This document shows, piece after piece, positions 25,217 through 32,536 of a stretch of 64,000 nucleotides of DNA. Every line of letters starts with the position of its first letter. Within the stretch, counting starts at the first letter, position 1. The stretch covers positions 1-64,000 of the forward strand of contig NZ_FOFZ01000003.1 of assembly GCF_900111075.1 (NCBI RefSeq), read 5' to 3'. The translations under genes and the position numbers were made by a program. The notes beneath the pieces were generated by a model. The model ran no database searches. It was not told the origin of the DNA and saw only the letters and a program-made list of their open reading frames with translations. The DNA comes from Flavobacterium frigoris (GTDB lineage: Bacteria; Bacteroidota; Bacteroidia; Flavobacteriales; Flavobacteriaceae).

Positions 25217-25891
25217 TTAATTATTCCCTAATTTGGATTGAATAGCCGTAACTTTTTCGAAATCTAATTCCGAAAAATGATTAATGATCACATCTGCTTC
25301 TGATAAATCTTGCATTTTAGAATGAATACTATTGTAACCTACGCAATAAATCCCGGCAGCTTTAGCCGCTTTTACACCATTTGTACTGTCTTCAATTACG
25401 ATACAATTTGCTTTAGAAGCGATTGACAATGAGGCTGCATGCACAAAAATTGCTGGATCCGGTTTGGATTTTGGAAAGTCCTCGCCGCTCACAATATGTG
25501 TAAAATAATTATGCAACTTAAATCGCCCAAAAACGCGCTCAATTGTCACTTTCGAAGCGGATGACGCTAAAATCAACTGCATTCCTTTAGCATGAAAATC
25601 GATGATTAGCTTTTCTACTCCTTCCAGTAATTCCAAATCTTCTTTGGTATCAAAAGCATCATTGAAAATAGTTCTTTTTCTTTGAATTAAATCTTCAACA
25701 TCGTGATCCAGATTAAAAATATTTTTCAAATTTTGAAATACGTTTCGCGTAGAATTTCCAGTAAAGGAAGTGAACATCTCTTCGGTTACAGGGATATTGA
25801 GTTCGTCAAAATGCTGAAAATAAGCATAACGATGTACCGGTTCAGTATCTACAATTACCCCATCCATATCGAAAATTACTGTTTGTATCAT
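25217..25891 (-). CDS. HAD-superfamily phosphatase (beta-phosphoglucomutase-like, subfamily IA)
   Basis: The ATG at 25891 (MIQTVIFDMDGVIVD) is chosen over an in-frame TTG at 25915 because the nucleophile motif DMDGV directly follows. The 224-residue protein has motif II LILASSA, lysine in FPKSKPDP and motif IV VIEDSTNGVKAAKAAG. These are hallmarks of cap-C1 HAD enzymes such as beta-phosphoglucomutases and 2-deoxyglucose-6-phosphatases. The substrate is not predictable. Confidence 0.9.
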   Translation of the reverse strand: MIQTVIFDMDGVIVDTEPVHRYAYFQHFDELNIPVTEEMFTSFTGNSTRNVFQNLKNIFNLDHDVEDLIQRKRTIFNDAFDTKEDLELLEGVEKLIIDFHAKGMQLILASSASKVTIERVFGRFKLHNYFTHIVSGEDFPKSKPDPAIFVHAASLSIASKANCIVIEDSTNGVKAAKAAGIYCVGYNSIHSKMQDLSEADVIINHFSELDFEKVTAIQSKLGNN

Positions 25892-25966
25892 TTTTATTTT
25901 ACCCCGAAGGCGCAAAGACAGAACGTCTTTTTTTAGTTATTATATATGCTTAACTTTAATATTAGG

Positions 25967-26683
25967 CTACTCTTTTTTAAGTAGATAACGAATCACGGTT
26001 TCAGCTGCATAAAGGCCAAATAGCCCTGGCATATAGCTGTTGGTTCCGTAAAATGATCTTTTAAAATTTGAACCATCAGTCATTTTTAAACTGGTATCAT
26101 CTTGAATTTCTGATGAAAAAACCACTTTTAATTTATCAATTTTGACCTCCTTTAAGCGTCTTCGAATTGTTTTTGCTAGAAAACAATTCACAGTTGTACT
26201 AATATCAGATACTTTTACTTTTGAGGCTTCCATTTTTCCACCGGCACCCATACTGCTTATTATCTTTACTCTTTTTCTTTTGGCTGCAATGATCAAATTC
26301 AATTTAGGTGTTATGCTATCGATGCAATCTAAAACATAATCAAATTCTTCACCAACGATTTCAAATGCACGCTCTGGGGAAAGGAATTCCTGTATTCGTG
26401 TCAATTTTAATTCTGGATTAATATCCATCAATCGATCGCCTACAATGGTAATTTTAGGTTGTCCTACTGTCGAATGTAAAGCTGGTAACTGCCTGTTTAT
26501 ATTGGTAATATCGACCACATCTCCATCTACAATCGTCATGGTCCCTACTCCTGCTCTAGCCAAAAATTCAGCTGCAAAAGATCCTACACCACCAAGGCCT
26601 ACGACCAATACATTCGCTTTTTGTAGTTTATCTAATCCTTCTTTTTTAAATAAAAGCTCCGCTCTTTCTGTCCACTCTGCCAT
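25967..26683 (-). CDS. tcdA: tRNA threonylcarbamoyladenosine dehydratase (TcdA/CsdL, ThiF/E1-like)
   Basis: The 238-residue protein has the E1-like ATP-binding motif GLGGVGSFAAE (near residue 29), the Asp/Asn-Arg segment DGDVVDITNINRQLPA, and VKISSMGAGGK. TcdA adenylates and cyclises t6A at position 37 of tRNAs. It lies immediately downstream of the TatD-like gene (36 bases). The same pairing is frequent in flavobacteria. It could also be a related ThiF protein, but length and motifs fit TcdA. Confidence 0.9.
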   Translation of the reverse strand: MAEWTERAELLFKKEGLDKLQKANVLVVGLGGVGSFAAEFLARAGVGTMTIVDGDVVDITNINRQLPALHSTVGQPKITIVGDRLMDINPELKLTRIQEFLSPERAFEIVGEEFDYVLDCIDSITPKLNLIIAAKRKRVKIISSMGAGGKMEASKVKVSDISTTVNCFLAKTIRRRLKEVKIDKLKVVFSSEIQDDTSLKMTDGSNFKRSFYGTNSYMPGLFGLYAAETVIRYLLKKE

Positions 26684-26719
26684 ATTTTTTTCTTTAAAGT
26701 TTAAAGTTCTGCAACTTCA

Positions 26720-27370
26720 TTATTCAATTTTAAAAACGTCTAAAACAGTTGCATTTATCTCTTTCTGTAATTCAGCAACAGTTGTATTCTTATATTTTGC
26801 TGCTAACGCATATACTTCGTTAATCTTTTCTTCGACAGTATCAGTCTCTAAGAAAAAACGATTATTTGGAATACTTTTAAAAACCGATTCCAATTCTGGA
26901 TTACGTAATAAATATTTTCCAAAAGAAATATAAAATCCATTCTCCAGTAATTGTTTGGCCAATTGCCTATTTTTAGAATACCCATGAATAATCATAGGAA
27001 CTGAAATATTCAATCTCTTCTTAGTATCCATTACTTCCTGAAAAGCCGCTACACAGTGAATTACAACTGGTTTATTGTGTTTTTGGGCCAAAAGCAATTG
27101 CTTTTCAAAAACCATTTGTTGCAACTTCAAAGGTATTGCTATTCTTTTGTCTAATCCACATTCTCCTATAGCAAGGCAATTTTTTTCTTGCAATTTACTT
27201 TCGATAATTCCCAAATCTGCTTCCACTCTATCCTCCACAATATACCAAGGGTGAATCCCCATAGAATAAAATGGAATCGTCGCGTCGAACTCCTGAGGAT
27301 ATTGATTGACTAATTCAAGCACATCAGCTTGATTAGTAAAATTATGGGTATGGAAATTAAAGAATTTCAT
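26720..27370 (-). CDS. TatD-family metal-dependent hydrolase
   Basis: The 216-residue protein shows the amidohydrolase-type motifs of TatD: HTHN near residue 7, IGECGLDK (Glu ligand), PVVIHCV (His ligand), IIHGYSKN and a late LETD. TatD proteins are nucleases or hydrolases with two metal ions. It is shorter than E. coli TatD (260 residues) but is the usual Bacteroidota form. Its start touches the stop of the DUF1684 gene (1-base overlap), so the two are coupled. Confidence 0.85.
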   Translation of the reverse strand: MKFFNFHTHNFTNQADVLELVNQYPQEFDATIPFYSMGIHPWYIVEDRVEADLGIIESKLQEKNCLAIGECGLDKRIAIPLKLQQMVFEKQLLLAQKHNKPVVIHCVAAFQEVMDTKKRLNISVPMIIHGYSKNRQLAKQLLENGFYISFGKYLLRNPELESVFKSIPNNRFFLETDTVEEKINEVYALAAKYKNTTVAELQKEINATVLDVFKIE

Positions 27371-27981
27371 TAGTTATGAAAATTTTTAACGCCCGCCTTA
27401 ATTTCGATATCCAAATCATTTTCTAAAGGAACCTTAGGACAGGAGTATTTATGATTATAGGCACAATATGGATTGTACGATTTGTTAAAATCGATAGCGA
27501 TAGTATTGCCTTTAGGTATTTCCAAATCTATATATTTTCCGCCTATATAGCTTTCGTTCCCACATGTAAGATCTGAAAAGGGCAGAAACAAGGCGTTTTT
27601 ATATTTTTTCTGTTTCGAAAGTTCTATATTCTTGTACAAATTCAGTTTTAATGCTTTTCCATCGATCGTGAATGTTGCTTCTCCATATTTCACATAGATT
27701 GGTTTTCTGTCTGTTGACGTTTTCATCTCAAATGGTTTCTCCTTTTCTGTTCTTGTAAATTGGGCTACCACATAATACTTTTCATTTATTGGATAAAAAT
27801 CCAATGTTTTGAAACTTGTCAAATCTTCGGCCATTAACGGACTAGTTTTACCATCGGCATATTCCGCATTAATTTCTTTTTGAAATTTCTCTGTAGAACT
27901 GATTTGAAATTTTTCTTGTGCAAAACCAAAACTTAATTGCAATAAAAGAATAAGGAGTAGGCTATTTTTCATCATTTTCAT
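27370..27981 (-). CDS. Exported DUF1684 protein
   Basis: The 203-residue protein has a signal peptide ending near FGFAQ. The DUF1684 signature is visible as IAIDFNKSYNPYCAYNHKYSCPKVPLEN near the C-terminus. The family is of unknown biochemical function, and the Cys/Tyr cluster is conserved. Its stop overlaps the TatD-like start by one base. Confidence 0.9.
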   Translation of the reverse strand: MKMMKNSLLLILLLQLSFGFAQEKFQISSTEKFQKEINAEYADGKTSPLMAEDLTSFKTLDFYPINEKYYVVAQFTRTEKEKPFEMKTSTDRKPIYVKYGEATFTIDGKALKLNLYKNIELSKQKKYKNALFLPFSDLTCGNESYIGGKYIDLEIPKGNTIAIDFNKSYNPYCAYNHKYSCPKVPLENDLDIEIKAGVKNFHN

Positions 27982-28067
27982 TTTAGCAAAAATAGTTTAA
28001 AAGTTACAAAGCCGCAAAGACTTAAACTAACAAAGTTTTTTACCTTTACGGTTCCTAACTAAAACTA

Positions 28068-29288
28068 ATGTTCAAAACCGCTTTTAACCGCTACATAAAC
28101 AACTTCAAAGGCTTTTCAAGAGAGATCTGGATACTTACCATTATTACGTTTATAAACAGAGCGGGAACGATGGTACTTCCTTTCTTATCTAAATATTTAA
28201 AAGAAGATTTACAGTTTTCGTATGGTGAAGTGGGCTGGATTATGGTTGCTTTTGGAATGGGATCCATGTTAGGTTCGTGGCTGGGCGGCAAACTATCTGA
28301 CAAAATAGGTTTCTATAAAGTAATGGTCTTTAGTTTATTTAGCAGTGGGGTTTTCTTTTTTGTTTTACAATACATTACTAGTTTTTGGGGATTGTGTTTC
28401 GGAATGTTCAGTATCATGACCTTGGCTGATATGTTTAGACCGGCAATGTTTGTATCACTTGGCGCTTATGCAAAACCCGAAAACAGAACCCGTTCGTTAA
28501 CTTTAGTGCGTTTAGCGGTGAATCTTGGTTTTGCTGCCGGACCAGCTTTAGGTGGATTAATTATTATGGGAATGGGATACAAAGGACTCTTTTGGGTTGA
28601 TGGAACCTCTTGTATTGTAGCGATTTTGATTTTTGCGCTATTGGTTAAGGAAAAGAAAAAAGGAACACATCAAGATCCACATGCATCTATATTAGCGGCA
28701 GTTTCTGTATTTAAAGATAAAATATTCTGGTTATTCCTATACGTTAGTTTTGTAACTGCTATGATTTTCTTTCAACTCTTTACCACTTTACCGCTGTATC
28801 ACAGTGAGATGTTTGGTTTAAGCGAGTTTCAAACCGGTCTGTTGATGACGTTGAATGGACTGTTGATTTTTGCTCTAGAAATGCCAATTGTCAGTTATTT
28901 TGAAAGAAAAAAAGTCCAGAAACTAAAAGTAATTCTTTGGGGTTCACTTTTAATGTCTCTAAGTTTTTACACTTTGTTAATCAATGTTTGGGCTGGGATT
29001 TTAATCATCAGTATGATTTTTATCTCAATTGGCGAAATACTAGCTTTTCCATTTTCGAATACATTTGCTTTGAGTAGAGCACCAAAAGGTCATGAAGGTC
29101 GTTATATGGCTTTGTACACGATGAGCTTTAGTTTAGCTCACATTGTAAGTTCGAAGATGGGTATGGAAGTCATTGGTTATTTTGGCTATCAAATCAACTG
29201 GTTTTTAATGGGAACCATTGGTGTATCTGCAGCTCTTTGTTGCATCTGGATACAAAAACTACTAAAGGTCGAAAACAGCCTCGCCTAA
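28068..29288 (+). CDS. MFS transporter
   Basis: The 406-residue protein has 12 hydrophobic segments. The loop motif GSWLGGKLSDKIGFYKVM between segments 2 and 3 fits the MFS signature. Drug/proton-type features are present (RPAMFVSLGAYAKPENRTRSLTLVRLAVNLGFAAGPALGG), so it resembles a multidrug or metabolite exporter. It is divergent from the DUF1684/tatD/tcdA block and stands alone. Confidence 0.9.
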   Translation: MFKTAFNRYINNFKGFSREIWILTIITFINRAGTMVLPFLSKYLKEDLQFSYGEVGWIMVAFGMGSMLGSWLGGKLSDKIGFYKVMVFSLFSSGVFFFVLQYITSFWGLCFGMFSIMTLADMFRPAMFVSLGAYAKPENRTRSLTLVRLAVNLGFAAGPALGGLIIMGMGYKGLFWVDGTSCIVAILIFALLVKEKKKGTHQDPHASILAAVSVFKDKIFWLFLYVSFVTAMIFFQLFTTLPLYHSEMFGLSEFQTGLLMTLNGLLIFALEMPIVSYFERKKVQKLKVILWGSLLMSLSFYTLLINVWAGILIISMIFISIGEILAFPFSNTFALSRAPKGHEGRYMALYTMSFSLAHIVSSKMGMEVIGYFGYQINWFLMGTIGVSAALCCIWIQKLLKVENSLA

Positions 29289-29371
29289 ATTCCTACTTCT
29301 GTTTGTCTTTTTCCCTTTAACAATATTGAAAGGCAATTTTTTGTGCCACAAATTAGATAAAACTTAAAAAA

Positions 29372-29415
29372 TAGTTAATTAACTACTTTTATAGTTTATT
29401 AACTACTAAATTAGT
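29372..29415. promoter_or_regulatory. Tandem palindromic operator sites, likely for the BlaI-type repressor
   Basis: A perfect 14-bp palindrome TAGTTAATTAACTA (29372-29385) is followed 20 bases on by TAGTTtATTAACTA (29392-29405, one mismatch). A third smaller site, ACTAAATTAGT, lies at 29404-29414. BlaI/MecI repressors bind TAC/TAG-flanked dyads and usually control their own gene. A TAAGTTTG -7 element directly follows. Confidence 0.6.
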
Positions 29416-29417
29416 TG

Positions 29418-29425
29418 TAAGTTTG
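29418..29425 (+). promoter_or_regulatory. -7 element of the blaI-like/M56 operon
   Basis: TAAGTTTG fits TAnnTTTG exactly and is placed right after the palindromic operators. Initiation would fall close to 29430, leaving a leader of about 100 bases that contains repeat C. Confidence 0.5.
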
Positions 29426-29427
29426 AA

Positions 29428-29520
29428 TTGCGTTAAGGATAGTAGGCGACATCCTCGTGGTCCCGACCTTTAGGGACAACGAGATACAGCCGGATAGCCT
29501 GACCCGCAGGGAAACGCCCA
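29428..29520 (-). repeat. Structured intergenic repeat, copy C (opposite orientation)
   Basis: Read on the minus strand it goes from TGGGCGTTTCCC to TAACGCAA, with the same ends and layout as the copies at 7363 and 9901 (GGGCGT start, GGGTCAxxxTA centre, ACGCAA end). The internal arms differ: CTCGTTGTCCC pairs with GGGACCACGAG. It sits between the operator/promoter and the start codon at 29536. Confidence 0.75.
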
Positions 29521-29535
29521 AATAAATACTATGCT

Positions 29536-29904
29536 ATGCAAAAATTAACGAACAAAGAAGAAGAGATCATGCAGATTTTATGGAAGCTAAAAAAGGCATT
29601 TGTAAAGGAGGTCATGGCCGAAATAACGGAAGATCAACCACATTATAACACGCTTTCGACCATCGTGCGGAATCTAGAAGAAAAAGGATATGTTGCGCAT
29701 AACGCTTATGGAAATACGCATCAATACTACCCAATAGTACCTATTGAGGACTATAGAAAACGTTTCATGAGTACGGCAATTGATACTTATTTTAATAGTT
29801 CGTATAAGAATATGGTGTCCTTTTTTGCAAAAGAGGAAAAGATTTCGGCTGCTGAATTAAGGGAGATTTTGGCGATGATTGAAGCTCCAAAACAAGAGAA
29901 TTAA
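29536..29904 (+). CDS. BlaI/MecI/CopY-family transcriptional repressor
   Basis: The 122-residue protein has the winged-helix pattern of the family: LTNKEEEIMQILWKL, then HYNTLSTIVRNLEEKGYVAH (recognition helix and wing), and a C-terminal dimerisation helix. Such repressors are inactivated by a cognate M56 protease that is usually encoded next door, as here (39 bases downstream). It probably represses its own operon through the palindromes at 29372-29415. Confidence 0.92.
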   Translation: MQKLTNKEEEIMQILWKLKKAFVKEVMAEITEDQPHYNTLSTIVRNLEEKGYVAHNAYGNTHQYYPIVPIEDYRKRFMSTAIDTYFNSSYKNMVSFFAKEEKISAAELREILAMIEAPKQEN

Positions 29905-29943
29905 TTTTATAATTTTAAGAAAGCTACACTAAAACTATCATTT

Positions 29944-31659
29944 ATGGAATCAATAGCACTGTACTTAGTAAAATCCTGCGGTTTACTGCTGCTGTTCTTT
30001 ATTGCCTATCATTTTTTATTGCGAAAAGAAACGTTTTTTACCAGCAACCGATGGTTTCTCTTGGCTGGATTAGTCACTTCTGCTTTGTTACCGCTACTGG
30101 TTTTTACAAAAATAATTTGGATAGAACCTACTTCTGTAAACTATGATTGGTCCTCATTGCCAATGAGCGCTGTTATTGAAGAAGATCACACCGAAGAATA
30201 TATTTACCTCGGACTTGCATTAATATACTGTATTGCGATGTTGAGTTTGTTGGCTAAATTTGGATTTGATTTTTACAGTCTTCAAAAAGTCTTTAAAGGA
30301 AAGCCGATTCAACGGCAAGCCGATTTTAAATTTATTGACATCAAGGAAAACCTGGCTCCTTTCTCCTTTTTTAATACTATCGTTTATAATTCGGCTTTAT
30401 ACAGTACTGCTGAGCTTGAAAGTATAATAGAGCATGAAAAAGTCCACAGCGAACAGCATCACACCATAGATGTATTGATTTCGCGCTTATTTTGTGTTGT
30501 TTTTTGGTTCAATCCCATCGTTTGGTTTTACAAAAAAGCAATCCTACAAAATCTAGAATTCATTGCAGACAGCGAAGCTTCTAAAAAAATTTCAGATAAA
30601 AAGGCCTACCAAATCACGCTTTTAAAAATAACAACACAAGAGAATTGTGTTGCCATTACTAATCATTTTTATCAATCATTAATCAAAAAACGAATCGTTA
30701 TGTTAAACAAAAATCAATCGAACAAAAGGAATTCCTGGAAGTATGCAAGTGTAGTACCTGCATTAATTGCCTTTGTGTTCCTATTTCAAGTTAAAGTAGT
30801 TGCACAAGAAAAGGTAAAAGAAGAGATTATTAAAGTGAGTTCAAATGATCATTCTACAGCTAATGATGTACTGCATCAAGAAAAAGACAGTACTAAGAAA
30901 TATAGAACTATCATGGTAAACAAAGCCCAAAACAAAGGTTTGGATGCCAATACTGAAATTTTTATTGATGGAAAAAAGGTTACTAAAGAAGAGATGGATA
31001 ATACTAATCCAAATGACATTAGTACGATGAATGTTTCTAAAACGAATTATAAATCGACCGTTACCATTATAACCAAAAAAAATAGTCTTAGCCCCGAAAG
31101 CAAAGTGTGGATCAATAATAAACTAACAGAGATTCCTGACGAGGATAAGGTAATGGTTTTTGAACAGAATAGAAATGCAACTCAATTAGAGTTAGAGAAA
31201 ACAGACCCTACCAACCTTAATGGCGTACAAAAACCAAAAACTACACGTACTATTACCGTTGTAAAAAGAGAGAAAGATGGATTAACTTTAGATACCGATA
31301 TTTATATAGATGGTATTAAATCCACTAAGAAAGAACTAGACCTATTAGATCCTACTTTAATAAGCAAGATGGATGTAAATAAAAATGATTCTAATAAAAA
31401 AACAGTTACAATTATTACTAAAGACAATAAACAATCGTCAAATAATAATTTAGATATTACAAAGCAACCTAAAATAAATGACAGTAATGAAAAACCAATA
31501 CTAATCATAAATGGTAAAAAAGCTAATCCTGAAGTTAATATAGATGATATTGATCCTAAAACGATAACATCAGTAAATGTTTTAAAAGGAAAAACTGCAG
31601 TTAAAAAATATGGCGCGCAAGCTACTAATGGAGCTATAGAAATTGAAACTAAAAAATAA
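29944..31659 (+). CDS. M56-family (BlaR1-like) membrane metalloprotease with repeat C-terminus
   Basis: The 571-residue protein has three to four membrane segments in residues 1-300. The zinc motif HEKVH (about residues 164-168) and the downstream FIADSEA ligand region are typical of M56 proteases. It should respond to a signal and cleave or relieve the neighbouring repressor. There is no penicillin-binding sensor domain. Residues 310-540 hold two copies of a motif (DTDIYIDGIKSTKKELDLLDP, matching DANTEIFIDGKKVTKEEMD), and the end resembles the plug-domain tail of TonB-dependent receptors (TSVNVLKGKTAVKKYG). This C-terminal architecture is common in Bacteroidota M56 proteins; the ligand is unknown. 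Confidence 0.88.
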   Translation: MESIALYLVKSCGLLLLFFIAYHFLLRKETFFTSNRWFLLAGLVTSALLPLLVFTKIIWIEPTSVNYDWSSLPMSAVIEEDHTEEYIYLGLALIYCIAMLSLLAKFGFDFYSLQKVFKGKPIQRQADFKFIDIKENLAPFSFFNTIVYNSALYSTAELESIIEHEKVHSEQHHTIDVLISRLFCVVFWFNPIVWFYKKAILQNLEFIADSEASKKISDKKAYQITLLKITTQENCVAITNHFYQSLIKKRIVMLNKNQSNKRNSWKYASVVPALIAFVFLFQVKVVAQEKVKEEIIKVSSNDHSTANDVLHQEKDSTKKYRTIMVNKAQNKGLDANTEIFIDGKKVTKEEMDNTNPNDISTMNVSKTNYKSTVTIITKKNSLSPESKVWINNKLTEIPDEDKVMVFEQNRNATQLELEKTDPTNLNGVQKPKTTRTITVVKREKDGLTLDTDIYIDGIKSTKKELDLLDPTLISKMDVNKNDSNKKTVTIITKDNKQSSNNNLDITKQPKINDSNEKPILIINGKKANPEVNIDDIDPKTITSVNVLKGKTAVKKYGAQATNGAIEIETKK

Positions 31660-31681
31660 CTTCATAGCACTATTAAAACCC

Positions 31682-31717
31682 AAAAAAGACGGTCATCACC
31701 ATGATCGTCTTTTTTTA
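31682..31717. terminator. Intrinsic terminator after the M56 gene
   Basis: The hairpin AAAAAAGACGgTCAT / ATGAtCGTCTTTTTT lies 22 bases past the stop. Confidence 0.85.
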
Positions 31718-31725
31718 TATCTTTG
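31718..31725 (+). promoter_or_regulatory. Candidate -7 element for the 46-residue gene
   Basis: TATCTTTG fits TAnnTTTG and lies 18 bases before the ATG at 31744. Confidence 0.45.
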
Positions 31726-31743
31726 CCGAAAATAAAAATCCTT

Positions 31744-31884
31744 ATGTACAGAATTTTAGCCCAAATCAACAAAGTAATTTTACCTAGTTTTACTGCGCAA
31801 AGATTAGATTTAACCAAAGCCAAAAAGTGGCAAATGGCAATCATTGGCTACCGCTATTATGTTACAACCCGCGCTTTAGGTTAA
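31744..31884 (+). CDS. Conserved 46-residue protein (family often labelled SsrA-binding)
   Basis: The frame encodes MYRILAQINKVILPSFT..., a basic, partly amphipathic peptide ending YYVTTRALG. I know nearly identical small proteins from other Flavobacterium genomes, commonly annotated SsrA-binding protein; nothing in the sequence supports that label because real SmpB is about 150 residues. It has a matching -7 element, and its stop overlaps the stop of apt on the other strand by 4 bases. Confidence 0.6.
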   Translation: MYRILAQINKVILPSFTAQRLDLTKAKKWQMAIIGYRYYVTTRALG

Positions 31885-32393
31885 TATGTAATCGCCGTAA
31901 AAATCTCGTATTCCTTAATTTTTTCTCTTCCTTTTAGAAAAGAGATTTCCATTAAGAAATTCAATTGAACGATTTCACCTCCCAGCCGTTCTACTAGTTC
32001 GCACACTGCTTGTGCCGTTCCTCCAGTAGCAAGGACATCATCATGAATCAGTATCCTATCTCCTTTTTGGATCGCATCCGTATGAATCTCTAAAGTATCG
32101 GTTCCATATTCTAAATCATAGCTTGCCGAAATAGTGTCAAAAGGCAATTTATTGGGTTTTCTTACTGGAATAAAACCAACATTCAATTCTTGTGCGATCA
32201 GAATTCCGAAGAAAAATCCTCTACTCTCCACTCCTATCACTTTATCGATTTGCTTTCCTTTTAAGGAATCGACCAATATTTTTAAACATTCCGCTCTTCC
32301 TTTTGGGTCAATTAACAAAGGAGTAATGTCTTTAAACAAAATTCCTTCTTTTGGAAATCCTTGAATATCACGTATATACTTTTTTAAAGACAT
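31881..32393 (-). CDS. apt: Adenine phosphoribosyltransferase
   Basis: The start at 32393 (MSLKKYIRDIQGFPKEGILFKDITPLL) gives 170 residues, the usual length; a start at 32435 would add 14 residues without homology. The PRPP-binding motif ILIHDDVLATGGTA is present near residue 120, and VIGVESRGFFFG and PVRKPNKLP are typical. The enzyme salvages adenine to AMP in the cytoplasm. It is the last backbone gene before the tRNA-Arg, transcribed away from it. Confidence 0.95.
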   Translation of the reverse strand: MSLKKYIRDIQGFPKEGILFKDITPLLIDPKGRAECLKILVDSLKGKQIDKVIGVESRGFFFGILIAQELNVGFIPVRKPNKLPFDTISASYDLEYGTDTLEIHTDAIQKGDRILIHDDVLATGGTAQAVCELVERLGGEIVQLNFLMEISFLKGREKIKEYEIFTAITY

Positions 32394-32452
32394 TTTTTTT
32401 AATTTTATATTAAATAAGACTTGCAAATTACACATTTATTCCTAACTTTGCA

Positions 32453-32460
32453 CCCGCAAT
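32453..32460 (+). promoter_or_regulatory. -7 element of the tRNA-Arg gene
   Basis: TAACTTTG fits TAnnTTTG and ends two bases before the mature 5' end of the tRNA. Confidence 0.5.
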
Positions 32461-32462
32461 AC

Positions 32463-32536
32463 GGCCTTGTGGCGCAACTGAATAGCGCACTTGATTACGG
32501 CTCAAGAGGTTACTGGTTTGAATCCAGTCAAGGTCA
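32463..32536 (+). tRNA. tRNA-Arg (anticodon ACG)
   Basis: All four stems fold: acceptor GGCCTTG/CAAGGTC with one G-T pair, D stem GCGC/GCGC, anticodon stem CTTGA/TCAAG with loop TTACGGC, and T stem ACTGG/CCAGT with loop TTTGAAT. The discriminator is A, and CCA is not encoded. The anticodon ACG reads Arg CGN codons. The recombinase gene enters its 3' half from the other strand. Confidence 0.93.
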
